A stretch of 20,154 nucleotides of DNA from Elstera sp043721315 (GTDB lineage: Bacteria > Pseudomonadota > Alphaproteobacteria > Elsterales > Elsteraceae). Below are positions 1 through 7,095 of the stretch, piece after piece. The notes below the pieces were generated by a model. That model saw nothing but the letters and a program-made list of their open reading frames with translations, had not been told where the DNA came from and ran no database searches. The stretch covers positions 1-20,154 of the forward strand of contig JAYSQZ010000065.1 in NCBI GenBank assembly GCA_043721315.1, written 5' to 3'. The position numbers were made by a program, and so were the translations under genes. Position 1 is the first letter of the stretch. Each line of letters opens with the position of its first letter.

Positions 1-97
1 CGAATGGCGCTTCAATTACCGACCAGCTAGCAACCTGTTGAAAACCCTGAGACACTGGGCCAAAGTATAGAAATCAAACTTTATCTATGTCAGCCCC
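1..97 (+). mobile_element. right end of an IS1595-like insertion sequence (partial)
   Basis: The left edge of the window holds the C-terminus of a transposase (stop at 68-70). It is followed within 10 bases by CTTTATCTATGTCAGCCCC at 79-97, whose complement starts GGGGCTGACATAGATAAAG. That form, starting GGGGCTG, resembles terminal repeats of IS1595-family elements as I remember them. If the element ends at 97, the adjoining AATAGATT (98-105) would be one copy of the 8-base target duplication usual for the family. The left end is outside the window, so the boundary is inferred, not demonstrated. Confidence 0.5.
2..70 (+). CDS. IS1595-family transposase, C-terminal fragment (5' end outside window)
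   Basis: Reading from base 2, 22 codons run to a TAG at 68-70, giving a peptide that begins EWRFNYRP and ends LRHWAKV. The pattern of an E-W-R-F-N stretch followed by a leucine/lysine helix with a terminal tryptophan-lysine segment is typical of the extreme C-terminus of IS1595-type DDE transposases (an aromatic/RFN motif after the last catalytic residue). None of the catalytic residues is in view, so intactness cannot be judged. The assignment rests on this short tail and on the terminal-repeat-like sequence just downstream. Another DDE family with a similar tail remains possible. Confidence 0.5.
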   Translation, partial: EWRFNYRPASNLLKTLRHWAKV

Positions 98-220
98 AAT
101 AGATTTTCTGGCTCCCGTAGGAAGATTGTGTAGTTGCGGATATTAGAGTGTGTAATTCGCGCTAGCACCTGCGGCCAAACGGCAGCGTGCAGATGGCGAT
201 ATTCTTCGATTTTATCGGGT
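98..220. other. intergenic stretch between IS end and catabolic operon
   Basis: No convincing gene is visible here. It contains two loosely similar segments, TGTGTAGTTGCGG (127-139) and TGTGTAATTCGC (149-160). It forms the 3' flank of the lactonase gene, which ends at 221. Confidence 0.4.
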
Positions 221-231
221 TTAATCCCGAT
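214..231 (-). terminator. short hairpin over the lactonase stop codon
   Basis: ATCGGG (214-219) and CCCGAT (226-231) form a perfect 6-bp stem with a 6-base loop that contains the lactonase stop codon (221-223). There is no T-run after it on the minus strand, so it is at best a weak or Rho-assisted 3' end for the five-gene operon. Confidence 0.25.
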
Positions 232-1078
232 TACCATGCCCATGCGCTGCATTCGGCTTCCCCTCAGCTAAACGGTAGAAAGTGCGGGCGGTGTCGCCGA
301 ACACTGCAGCCTGCGCCTCGGCGGGCACCAGCGCTTCGGCCATCGTCTGCCAGCCGCGATAATCGCCCGCAAGGTTTAGGACCGGCCAGTCGCTGCCCCA
401 AATCAACCGATCCGGCCCGAACAGTTCGAACAGAGTTTCAGCATAGGGGCGAATATCCTCAATCGCCGCACGCGGTCCGGCTTCGGTGAGCAGACCCGAA
501 AGCTTACAAAACAGGTTCGGCAATGCTGCCAGCGCCACCATATTCTCGCGCCAACCTTCCGAACCGCTATGGGCGATGTCGGGTTTTGCCCCATGATTGA
601 TGACAATAGGCAAGGCCGGAAAGCGCTGCGCGAACCGCAATAAGGAGGGCAGATGCAGCGGCAGGGGGAGCGCATCGAAACAGAGGCCCTGGGCCTGCAT
701 CGCTGCCACCGCCGGGTCGAGTGCCGGATCGTCCAGCCAATTGATCGGCAGGCTTTGCAGCATTGGGCGCAAGCCCTTCAGTTTTTCATCGGCACTCAGA
801 ATCCTAATTTGCTCGGGCGCGTCGGCAGCCTTGAGATCGACCCAACCAACCACCCCGAGAATGAAGGGATGGCGTTCGGCAAGACCAAGCATGAACCGGG
901 TATCGGCACGCGAGGGCAGCGATTGCACGAGAATCGTTCCGTCAATACCAGCGTCAGCGAGCAAGGGCGTAAAATCATCCGGCATAAAATCCCGATTGAT
1001 CGCCGCCAACTCCGGCGGTGGCCATTCGCCCACGCGCGCTGCCAATTTCCAGAAATGCAGATGACCGTCGATCCGCAC
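221..1078 (-). CDS. amidohydrolase, probable L-fucono-1,5-lactonase
   Basis: This 285-residue protein belongs to the COG3618/amidohydrolase_2 family of sugar lactonases. It probably opens L-fucono-1,5-lactone to L-fuconate in the cytoplasm. The metal/active-site pattern is complete: DGHLHFW at residues 4-10 (H6, H8), FCKLSG at 190-195, INHGAKP around H162 and WGSDWPV at 228-233 with D230. Length is normal for the family. The start is a GTG; only 3 bases separate it from the stop of the upstream aldo/keto reductase, and no strong ribosome site is seen, so translation is probably coupled to that gene. It is the last gene of the importer operon. The substrate is inferred from the neighbouring fuconate dehydratase and dehydrogenases; 2-pyrone-4,6-dicarboxylate lactonase belongs to the same family but does not fit the context. 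Confidence 0.85.
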   Translation of the reverse strand: MRIDGHLHFWKLAARVGEWPPPELAAINRDFMPDDFTPLLADAGIDGTILVQSLPSRADTRFMLGLAERHPFILGVVGWVDLKAADAPEQIRILSADEKLKGLRPMLQSLPINWLDDPALDPAVAAMQAQGLCFDALPLPLHLPSLLRFAQRFPALPIVINHGAKPDIAHSGSEGWRENMVALAALPNLFCKLSGLLTEAGPRAAIEDIRPYAETLFELFGPDRLIWGSDWPVLNLAGDYRGWQTMAEALVPAEAQAAVFGDTARTFYRLAEGKPNAAHGHGNRD

Positions 1079-1081
1079 GGC

Positions 1082-2107
1082 TTAACTGCCGACCGGAGTG
1101 GGCGCGGCAGCATCAATCAGCCCCCGCGCGGCAAGGGACTGCCAGAACGGGACAGGAATCGGGCTGTTAAACCAGGCGATATTGGCCTCGAGCTGTTCGC
1201 GTGTTCGCGCACCCGTTACAGTGCTGACCACCGCCGGATGGGCAAGCGGAAACTGAAGCGCGGCGGCGGGAAGCGCTACACCGAACTCTTGGCAGACTGC
1301 GGTGAGCGCCTCAACCCGTGCAATGATCGGCGGCGGCGCGGCGGCATAGTTGAACTTGCCGTTACCCACCAAAAGCCCAGAGTTAAACACCCCCGCCGCA
1401 ATGATGGCGTTGCCCGCCTTTTGGCAGTTTTCCAGAAACGGCGACAGGCTAGTCTGCTCTAGCAGGGTATAGCGCCCGGCCAGCATCGTGCAGTCCAGAT
1501 CTATTTCCTGCATCGCATCGTGAACGACTTCCCACTCATTCACACCGAGGCCGATGGCGTTAACGATCCCCGCCCGACGCACCTCCTCCAGCGCCCGAAA
1601 GCCGCCGCCGTGCGTGAGTTGCTGCCAATGATGATCGTGCCTGTCGCCGTGGGTGACACGGCCAATATCGTGGATAAAGAGAATATTTATGCGGGCGATG
1701 CTGAGGCGCTGATACGAGTCATCAATAGACCGCATTATAGCGTCATAGGAATAATCATACACCTGATGAAAGGGCAGCGCGTCGGCCCAACCATTAACAT
1801 CGGCCCCAGGCGTGCGCTCGGCGTGGGCGTTAGGGCGAATGAGGCGGCCAACTTTCGTGCTCAGAACATACTCGCCCCGCGCCCGATCACACAGGGATGC
1901 ACCCATTCGGTGTTCCGACCGGCCATAACCGTAATAGGGGGCGGTATCGAAATAGCGAATGCCGCACTGCCAAGCACACGCGACTAAATCGTCCGACTCG
2001 GCGGGAGTGCTGGCGCGGTAGAGTCCGCCGATCTGGGCACCGCCCAGGCCGAAAACCGGGAGCGACAGGCCCGTGCGCGGCAGCAAACGACGATCAGTCA
2101 GAAGCAT
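1082..2107 (-). CDS. aldo/keto reductase, probable L-fucose (D-threo-aldose) 1-dehydrogenase
   Basis: This is a 341-residue NAD(P)-dependent aldo/keto reductase of the D-threo-aldose/L-fucose dehydrogenase subgroup. It would oxidise L-fucose at C1 to the lactone that the adjacent lactonase hydrolyses. The catalytic tetrad is visible: D54 and Y59 in FDTAPYYGYGRSE, K85 in LSTKVG and H146 in FIHDIG. The segment STKVGRL and the downstream VYDYSYD (residues 116-122) are characteristic of galactose/fucose dehydrogenase-type members. The ATG at 2105-2107 has an AAGGTG ribosome site about seven bases upstream. It lies fourth in the minus-strand operon, after the binding-protein gene and a terminator-like hairpin, so it is probably expressed below the transporter genes. 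Exact sugar specificity (L-fucose, D-arabinose, L-galactose) cannot be read from sequence. Confidence 0.87.
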   Translation of the reverse strand: MLLTDRRLLPRTGLSLPVFGLGGAQIGGLYRASTPAESDDLVACAWQCGIRYFDTAPYYGYGRSEHRMGASLCDRARGEYVLSTKVGRLIRPNAHAERTPGADVNGWADALPFHQVYDYSYDAIMRSIDDSYQRLSIARINILFIHDIGRVTHGDRHDHHWQQLTHGGGFRALEEVRRAGIVNAIGLGVNEWEVVHDAMQEIDLDCTMLAGRYTLLEQTSLSPFLENCQKAGNAIIAAGVFNSGLLVGNGKFNYAAAPPPIIARVEALTAVCQEFGVALPAAALQFPLAHPAVVSTVTGARTREQLEANIAWFNSPIPVPFWQSLAARGLIDAAAPTPVGS

Positions 2108-2128
2108 TATATCACCTTAAAGATCGAG

Positions 2129-2170
2129 AAAAAGGGGCGTGCGCCAAAACGGGGGGGGACGCGCACGCCC
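2129..2170 (-). terminator. intrinsic terminator/attenuator after the binding-protein gene
   Basis: GGGCGTGCGC (2135-2144) and GCGCACGCCC (2161-2170) make a perfect 10-bp GC-rich stem with a 16-base loop. On the minus strand the stem is followed by CTTTTT (complement of 2129-2134), the form of an intrinsic terminator. It sits between the binding-protein gene and the aldo/keto reductase gene. Partial termination here would give more binding protein than downstream enzymes. The loop includes a run of eight G at 2151-2158. Confidence 0.75.
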
Positions 2171-2192
2171 GAGAAGAGGGGGAAGGTTCGCT

Positions 2193-3137
2193 CTAATACA
2201 GAACGTTCTTGGCTTCAGGCTTATCAATATTACCTTTGGTAACGATCACAACGCCGGTATCCAGAAACTCTGGAATTGGCAGCTTTGCGACCAGCTTCAC
2301 GACGCTTTGCACCCCGAGATAGCCCATTTGGTAAGAACCTTGCACAGCAATGGCTTCCAGCGTGCCATCTTTCACAAAATTTTGCAGATCTTGATTGCCG
2401 TCGAACCCGACTGCGGTAACGCGGCCAGCCTTACCGGATTGGGCCAACGCCCGGCCCATGCCAATAGCAGTAGGCTCATTCGCCCCGAAGATGCCCTTGA
2501 GGTCCGGGTGGGCGGCCAGCACGTCGGTCGTTTGGTTCAGCGCGGTCGCCATCTGCGACTGCGAATAGAACGTGCCGACGATTTCAAGCTGCGAATTGCT
2601 TTTGATGTACTTGGTGAAGCCGCCGACGCGCCCGATCTCCGAACCCGACCCGGCAACATAGGACATAATGGCGATCTTGCCGGTCTTGCCGACTTTATCT
2701 ATCAAGGCTTTAGCGCTGAGTTCGCCCGCTTTTTCATTGTCGGTGGCAAGAAAAGATTGATAGTAGCGCTTGCCTGCATCCGACAGCATCGAGTCGATCA
2801 GCACGACCGGGATTTTCGCTTCCCAGGCTTTTTTCAGGGCCGGGACCAACGCATCAGGATCGGACGGTGCCAGCACAATGCCCGCGACTTTGCGGTTCAC
2901 GGCGTTTTCCACCATATTCACTTGATCGGCGATGGCCGATTCAGACGCGGGGCCTTGGAAGGTCATCGCATAGCCGGCAGCTTCTTTACTGGCGTCGATC
3001 GCGCCTTTTTGCACATTTTGCCAAAAGGTCGAGTTCACGGTTTTGACGATCACCGCAATTTCCTTGTCGGCGGCGTACCCGGCACCAGCGAATAGCGCTA
3101 GCGCAGATACGAGACAGGCGGATAGGATTTTTTGCAT
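2193..3137 (-). CDS. sugar ABC transporter periplasmic binding protein, RbsB-like
   Basis: This 314-residue protein is a periplasmic binding protein of the ribose/galactose (Peripla_BP_4) type and the solute receptor for the adjacent ATPase and permease. Residues 1-22 form a Sec signal peptide (K3, a hydrophobic core and a likely cleavage after AGYA or AGYAA). The mature domain begins KEIAVIVKTVNSTFW, followed by the usual features of the fold: GIVLAPSDPDALVPAL around 86-101, IPVVLIDS around 109-116 and AVGFDGN near 243-249. The ATG has a strong AAAGGAGCG ribosome site. It lies 91 bases after the permease, with a small hairpin in that gap, and is followed by a terminator-like hairpin; both fit high expression. 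The ligand is probably L-fucose or a related deoxy/pentose sugar, by context only. Confidence 0.92.
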   Translation of the reverse strand: MQKILSACLVSALALFAGAGYAADKEIAVIVKTVNSTFWQNVQKGAIDASKEAAGYAMTFQGPASESAIADQVNMVENAVNRKVAGIVLAPSDPDALVPALKKAWEAKIPVVLIDSMLSDAGKRYYQSFLATDNEKAGELSAKALIDKVGKTGKIAIMSYVAGSGSEIGRVGGFTKYIKSNSQLEIVGTFYSQSQMATALNQTTDVLAAHPDLKGIFGANEPTAIGMGRALAQSGKAGRVTAVGFDGNQDLQNFVKDGTLEAIAVQGSYQMGYLGVQSVVKLVAKLPIPEFLDTGVVIVTKGNIDKPEAKNVLY

Positions 3138-3184
3138 AGTTTCGCTCCTTTGGGGGGACTTGGAAGTTGATCTTCCTATTCAGA

Positions 3185-3202
3185 GCCGGGCGTGTGCCCG
3201 GT
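3185..3202 (-). other. hairpin between permease and binding-protein genes
   Basis: CCGGGC (3186-3191), GTGT loop, GCCCGG (3196-3201): a perfect 6-bp stem, extendable by one G-T pair, in the spacer between the permease stop and the binding-protein start. There is no T-run after it, so it may be a 5' stabilising or processing structure for the binding-protein message rather than a terminator. That role is inferred. Confidence 0.4.
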
Positions 3203-3228
3203 TCCGTTACTCAAGGAAACCTCGCGTT

Positions 3229-4290
3229 TCAGCGCCGATTGCGGAGTTGGTCGATCCACACGGTCAGCAAAATAACGAGGCCGATGATGATTTGCTGCGT
3301 GAAGGCGGAGACGCCGTTCATGTTCAGGCCATTCCGAAGAATGCCAATCACGAAAGCGCCGATCACCGTGCCGGAAATGGTGCCAACGCCGCCGATGAGC
3401 GATGTGCCGCCGATAACCGCGCTGGCAATCGCGTCCAACTCGTACATCACGCCCTCATTCGGTTGGGCGGTGACAAGACGGGACATCAACACGCAGCCCG
3501 TAAGCCCAGCACATGTTCCCGACAGCACATAGGTAAACAGGGTCACGCGGTTAACATTGACGCCGGAGAGGCGGGCCGCTTCAGTATTGGAGCCGACGGC
3601 ATAGATGTGGCGGCCCAAAGTCGTGCGGCTCAACATGATCGAAACGCCAAGAGCGAGGACGACCATAATGATGACCGGGTAGGGAATTCCTGGAAAGATA
3701 ACATCGGGAAACCCGTCGCTGCCAATGCGAACGACCCGAAACAGCGCGCCATTGCCGAGTTCGCCAAAGGCTTCGCCAAGACCAGAGACGGCCCGCGCGC
3801 CAGTGATCTGCAAGGCAACGCCGCGCGCGACCAACATCATCCCCAGAGTGGCAATAAAGGGGGGCAGTTTCAACTGGGTGACGCAAACGCCATTCAGGAA
3901 ACCGCAGAAGCCTCCCACCAGAATACCGGCCAACATGCCCAGCGGGATCGGCACCCCCGCCTTTACCGCGAGAGCCGCCACGACCCCGGCCAAAGCCAGC
4001 ACCGACCCTACCGACAGATCAATCCCACCCGTAATAATAACGCAGGTCGCGGCGATGCCGAGGTAGGCGATAGAGGTTACTTGCAGACCGATGGTCATGC
4101 CGTTGCTCACGCTAAAGAACGCATCGCTGGTGGCGGAGAAAACCACAATGAGCAGCAGCAGGCTCGCCAGCGCGGCGAATTTCTGGATCAGGTCTTTCTT
4201 CTTATCGTTCATCACGCGGGCCTTATGGTCCGCAAGCTCTTGGGCGCTGAGGTGATCGGCGGGGGCTTTTGGGGGGCTAAGGTCGGTCAT
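3229..4290 (-). CDS. sugar ABC transporter permease, RbsC-like
   Basis: This is a 353-residue inner-membrane permease of the ribose/xylose/galactose type (BPD_transp_2). After a polar N-terminal tail of about 35 residues there are multiple hydrophobic segments (for example 40-52, 74-88, 95-110, 118-135, 205-220). Family hallmarks are present: TGGIDLSVGSVLAL at 87-100, PPFIATLGMM at 143-152, GSNTEAARLSGV at 233-244 and LDAIASAVIGGTSLIGG at 285-301. The start codon overlaps the stop of the ATPase gene by four bases (ATGA at 4287-4290), indicating translational coupling. It pairs with the ATPase and the binding protein as an RbsABC-type importer, probably for L-fucose or a similar sugar. Confidence 0.93.
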   Translation of the reverse strand: MTDLSPPKAPADHLSAQELADHKARVMNDKKKDLIQKFAALASLLLLIVVFSATSDAFFSVSNGMTIGLQVTSIAYLGIAATCVIITGGIDLSVGSVLALAGVVAALAVKAGVPIPLGMLAGILVGGFCGFLNGVCVTQLKLPPFIATLGMMLVARGVALQITGARAVSGLGEAFGELGNGALFRVVRIGSDGFPDVIFPGIPYPVIIMVVLALGVSIMLSRTTLGRHIYAVGSNTEAARLSGVNVNRVTLFTYVLSGTCAGLTGCVLMSRLVTAQPNEGVMYELDAIASAVIGGTSLIGGVGTISGTVIGAFVIGILRNGLNMNGVSAFTQQIIIGLVILLTVWIDQLRNRR

Positions 4291-5873
4291 TGGGCGGCGA
4301 CTCCGATCGCTAGCGGGCGGTTATAGCCCGAGGCGTACTGCATGATTTCTTCCTGATTGGTGTCGCGCGTCGTCAGCACGGTCTGCAAACGCCCCTCGTG
4401 GAACACGGCCACCCGGTCGGTAAGCCCCAAGATTTCTGGCAATTCCGAGCTAATCAGCACAATGCCAATGCCTTGCGCCGCCAGCCGGTCGAGCAACTGA
4501 TAGATGGCGAATTTCGCGCCGACATCGATGCCGCGCGTCGGCTCATCGAAAAACAGCACCCGCGACTGGCGAAACAGCCATTTGCCAATAACGATTTTCT
4601 GCTGATTGCCGCCCGAGAGCAGTTTTGCTATCTGATGGGCCGAAGGTGTGCGGATTGATAACATTTCGATATAAGTTCGCGCCGCCGCAGCTTCGGCCTT
4701 AAAATCTATAAAGCCAAAACGGTCAGAAACCGCGTCCATATTGGCCAGCGTGAGGTTCTGCACAACCGACATTTTTACCGCAAGCCCGTGGCTTTTTCGG
4801 TCTTCCGATAGGTAGGCGATACCGTGTGCAATCGCGTCGCGCGGGCTTTTGATCGAAAGCTGCGTTTCGCCAAGATGAATACTACCCGAATCGAGCGGAT
4901 CGGCCCCGAAAATGGCGCGGGCAACTTGAGTGCGCCCGGCGCCCATCAGGCCAGAAAATCCCAGAATCTCGCCACGCTTTAGCGTGAAACTGACGTTCTG
5001 GAACACCCCGGCGCGGCTAAGGTTATTGACCGTTAGCAGGGTTTCCTCGGTCGGAGCGGACGTGCGCTCGGGGAATTTTTCATCCAGCGCGCGGCCTACC
5101 ATGCGGGACACGATGTCATCAACGCTTGTCGCCGCAAACTCCTGAGTGGAGACATAGCGCCCATCGCGCAAAACCGTCACGCGGTCCACAATAGCCGCCA
5201 TTTCGTCGAGGCGGTGCGAGATATAGACGACGGCAACGCCGTTGCGCTTTAGATCGTGAATGACCTGAAACAGCAGCGCCGTTTCCGCTTCTGTGAGGGA
5301 GGAGGTCGGCTCGTCCATAATCAGAATTTCGGCATTCAAAGACAGGGCTTTAGCGATTTCTACCATCTGGCACTGGGCGACCGAGAGGGTCTTCACCAAA
5401 GCATCAGGCGGAATATCGACGCCAAGCCGATCTAGGCACGCTTGCGCGTTGCGGCGCAAAGCGGCGCGGTCGATAAACCAGCCGCGCGTCGGCTCCCGCG
5501 CTAAAAAGATATTTTCGGCAACCGACAGGTGCGGAATCAGGTTCAATTCCTGATGGATGATAGCAATGCCAGCGCGTTCAGCCTCCCGCGCGTTAGCGAA
5601 GCGCCGGATTTTGCCGTTGTAGGTTATGCTGCCCCCATCGGGCTGATACTGGCCGCTGACGATTTTCATGAGTGTTGATTTGCCTGCGCCATTCTCGCCG
5701 CACACCGCATGAACTTCGCCACGTCTCAGATCGAAGCAAACTTGATAGAGCGCGCGCACGCCAGGGAAGAGTTTCGTCACCTGATCGAGCCGCAGCACTT
5801 CCGTTTCCAGAAGCGCGGGTGAAGATGGGATAGGGCGCGCGGGTACCCGCCCGTCCAACAAAGATGGCTGCAT
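4287..5873 (-). CDS. sugar ABC transporter ATP-binding protein, RbsA-like (two ATPase domains)
   Basis: This is a 528-residue cytoplasmic ATPase with two tandem ABC domains, as in RbsA/XylG/MglA. Domain 1 has Walker A GENGAGKS (59-66), signature LSVAQCQM (163-170), Walker B ILIMDEPT (183-190) and switch H220. Domain 2 has the degenerate Walker A usual in this family (GLMGAGRT, 308-315), signature LSGGNQQK (419-426) and Walker B VLFFDEPT (439-446). The N-terminus is about 20 residues longer than many homologues, but the ATG has a strong AGGGAGGT ribosome site five bases upstream, which supports it. It is the first gene of the minus-strand operon; the 265-base AT-rich region upstream is the likely promoter. 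Confidence 0.93.
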   Translation of the reverse strand: MQPSLLDGRVPARPIPSSPALLETEVLRLDQVTKLFPGVRALYQVCFDLRRGEVHAVCGENGAGKSTLMKIVSGQYQPDGGSITYNGKIRRFANAREAERAGIAIIHQELNLIPHLSVAENIFLAREPTRGWFIDRAALRRNAQACLDRLGVDIPPDALVKTLSVAQCQMVEIAKALSLNAEILIMDEPTSSLTEAETALLFQVIHDLKRNGVAVVYISHRLDEMAAIVDRVTVLRDGRYVSTQEFAATSVDDIVSRMVGRALDEKFPERTSAPTEETLLTVNNLSRAGVFQNVSFTLKRGEILGFSGLMGAGRTQVARAIFGADPLDSGSIHLGETQLSIKSPRDAIAHGIAYLSEDRKSHGLAVKMSVVQNLTLANMDAVSDRFGFIDFKAEAAAARTYIEMLSIRTPSAHQIAKLLSGGNQQKIVIGKWLFRQSRVLFFDEPTRGIDVGAKFAIYQLLDRLAAQGIGIVLISSELPEILGLTDRVAVFHEGRLQTVLTTRDTNQEEIMQYASGYNRPLAIGVAAQ

Positions 5874-5957
5874 AATACCTCCCTAAATGCGCGGGCAGAG
5901 CCTTACGCAAACTCCCACTCTTCGGCGGGTTGTTATTTTTACGATCTCAGTCGCCTT

Positions 5958-5975
5958 TACTTTCGCAAGAAAGTA
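5958..5975. promoter_or_regulatory. 18-base palindrome TACTTTC-GCAA-GAAAGTA
   Basis: Perfect 7-bp inverted repeat with a GCAA centre, 85-100 bases upstream of the importer ATPase start. It could be a protein-binding operator or, in the mRNA leader, a small hairpin. No identical copy was seen at the other promoters of the window. Confidence 0.4.
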
Positions 5976-6028
5976 GAACGACATATTGTTTCAATTAAGC
6001 CAAGCTACTACTTAAGAACACTTGTCTT

Positions 6029-6056
6029 AACCATAGAAAACTCTGATTTCATGGTT
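6029..6056. promoter_or_regulatory. imperfect dyad AACCAT(A)GAAA...TTTCATGGTT
   Basis: AACCAT plus GAAA on the left pairs with TTTC plus ATGGTT on the right (10 pairs, one bulged A at 6035) around a 7-base centre. It lies in the AT-rich upstream region of the importer operon and is a candidate operator or leader hairpin. Confidence 0.35.
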
Positions 6057-6059
6057 TTA

Positions 6060-6097
6060 TTACTGTATAGCGGCCAAGCTTAGACTTTACTGTGTAG
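6060..6097. repeat. direct repeat TTACTGT(A/G)TAG, two copies
   Basis: TTACTGTATAG (6060-6070) and TTACTGTGTAG (6087-6097) match at 10 of 11 positions and start 27 bases apart. Spaced direct repeats upstream of a transporter operon are a common activator-site layout, but no regulator can be named. Confidence 0.35.
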
Positions 6098-6116
6098 AGA
6101 TTTACCCCGCATGGAA

Positions 6117-6136
6117 CGCTGCATTAGGTGCAAGCG
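6117..6136 (-). terminator. hairpin directly after the hydrolase gene
   Basis: CGCTGCA (6117-6123) pairs with TGCA-A-GCG (6129-6136), a 7-bp stem with one bulge, starting three bases beyond the hydrolase stop codon (6139-6141). No T-run follows on the minus strand, so it is only a possible 3' end for that transcript. Confidence 0.3.
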
Positions 6137-6138
6137 CC

Positions 6139-6975
6139 TTAAACACATACCTGAGACTGTTGGCCGAGGCCCTGAATTCCCAACAGCATCCGGTCGCCAA
6201 CTTTCAGATATACTGGCGGCTTTTGCCCGAGACCAACACCCGGCGGGGTACCCGTGGAAATCACGTCGCCCGGCTGCAAGCTCATGAACTGCGACAGGTA
6301 GGAGACGACGAAGGCGACCCCATAAACCATCGTTCGGGTGGAGCCGTTCTGATAGCGGTGGCCGTTCACTTCCAGCCACATATCAAGGTTCTGCGGGTGC
6401 GGCACTTCGTCTTTCGTCACCAACCACGGGCCAAGCGGGCCGAAAGTGTCGCAACTCTTGCCCTTGGTCCATTGGCCTTGGCGCTCGATCTGGAAGGCAC
6501 GCTCCGATAGATCGTTGATAACGCAATAGCCGGCCACATGGTCCAGGGCATCGGCTTCGGTCACGTATTTAGCGGTGGTGCCGATGACAACGCCCAGCTC
6601 CACTTCCCAATCGGTCTTTTCGGAGCCGCGTGGGATTTCCACCGGGTCGTTCGGCCCTTGAATGGCGGAGGTGGCTTTCATGAAAACCACTGGCTCGGTC
6701 GGCACGGATGCACCCGTTTCGGCAGCATGGTCCGAATAATTCAGCCCAATGCAGATGAATTTGCCCGTTCCGGTTACACACGGCCCGAGGCGCGCGCTCG
6801 TATCGACCAGCGGCAAGGTTTCAAGCGGCAGGGCGGCAATCGTGGCAAGCCCTTCCGGCGCAAGCCAGCGTCCGCCAATATCACTCACATGACCCGATAG
6901 GTCACGAATGTGGCCGTCTTTATCAAGAATTCCGGGTTTTTCGGCCCCGGCTTGACCGTAGCGGAGTAGTTTCAT
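6139..6975 (-). CDS. fumarylacetoacetate-hydrolase-family enzyme, probable 2,4-diketo-3-deoxy-L-fuconate hydrolase
   Basis: This 278-residue cytoplasmic enzyme of the FAH superfamily is predicted to split 2,4-diketo-3-deoxy-L-fuconate into pyruvate and L-lactate, the last step of the pathway. Visible features: an N-terminal domain starting MKLLRYG, ICIGLNYSDHA (74-84, H83), the metal-ligand set E124/E126 in DWEVELG with D155 in INDLSERA, KGKSCDTFGP (171-180) with the conserved lysine, and TGTPPGVG (241-248). Length is typical. Close relatives are often labelled ureidoglycolate lyase or 5-carboxymethyl-2-hydroxymuconate isomerase, but the fuconate context favours the diketo-acid hydrolase. The ATG is preceded by a modest GGGGAC ribosome site. 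The 120 bases upstream contain an 11-bp inverted repeat. Confidence 0.85.
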   Translation of the reverse strand: MKLLRYGQAGAEKPGILDKDGHIRDLSGHVSDIGGRWLAPEGLATIAALPLETLPLVDTSARLGPCVTGTGKFICIGLNYSDHAAETGASVPTEPVVFMKATSAIQGPNDPVEIPRGSEKTDWEVELGVVIGTTAKYVTEADALDHVAGYCVINDLSERAFQIERQGQWTKGKSCDTFGPLGPWLVTKDEVPHPQNLDMWLEVNGHRYQNGSTRTMVYGVAFVVSYLSQFMSLQPGDVISTGTPPGVGLGQKPPVYLKVGDRMLLGIQGLGQQSQVCV

Positions 6976-6993
6976 CTATAGTCCCCAGGGGCT

Positions 6994-7037
6994 TTAGAGC
7001 GTTTTTAGGTCGCTGAGGCTCACTTCAAACGCTCTAA
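6994..7037 (-). promoter_or_regulatory. 11-bp perfect inverted repeat in the leader of the hydrolase gene
   Basis: TTAGAGCGTTT (6994-7004) and AAACGCTCTAA (7027-7037) are exact reverse complements around a 22-base spacer. They lie between the short-chain dehydrogenase (ends 7096) and the hydrolase start (6975). As RNA this would be a leader hairpin or a symmetric terminator with a weak tail (the minus strand continues into AAGCCCC, no T-run). The outer arms TTAGAGC/GCTCTAA recur in the hairpin at 10169-10204. Confidence 0.55.
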
Positions 7038-7095
7038 CTGTTTGTTTTGTAGAAAACGCGTCGTCGCGGATGGTTCCACCCGCTCGGGATTTGCT

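Larger units (their letters stand above)
5874..6138 (-). promoter_or_regulatory. likely promoter/operator region of the importer operon
   Basis: This is a 265-base gap upstream of the ATPase start, clearly more AT-rich than its surroundings between about 5930 and 6090. No single -35/-10 pair stands out. It holds several ordered elements: a palindrome TACTTTC-GCAA-GAAAGTA (5958-5975), an imperfect dyad (6029-6056), two direct repeats TTACTGT(A/G)TAG (6060-6070 and 6087-6097) and a hairpin just after the hydrolase stop (6117-6136). The strong ribosome site AGGGAGGT lies near 5879-5886. Confidence 0.55.

Noticed and set aside
653..1462. Open frame of 269 codons on the plus strand across the lactonase and aldo/keto reductase
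   Set aside because: It spans the junction of two real minus-strand genes and has no recognisable motifs.
2151..2158. Run of eight G as a possible phase-variable switch within a gene
   Set aside because: The run lies between genes, in a terminator loop, so length change cannot shift a reading frame. Only an effect on termination is conceivable.
2139..3095. Open frame of 318 codons on the plus strand opposite the binding-protein gene
   Set aside because: It is the complement of a well-supported gene, with low-complexity, Arg/His-rich composition and no ribosome site.
3043..4326. Open frame of 427 codons on the plus strand opposite the permease and part of the binding protein
   Set aside because: It lies antisense to two clear transporter genes. 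The product is rich in Asn, His, Arg and Ala with no domain pattern, as expected from the reverse strand of GC-rich coding DNA.
5293..5553. Small plus-strand frames inside the ATPase gene
   Set aside because: They are shadows of the ABC ATPase coding sequence, with no independent start signals.
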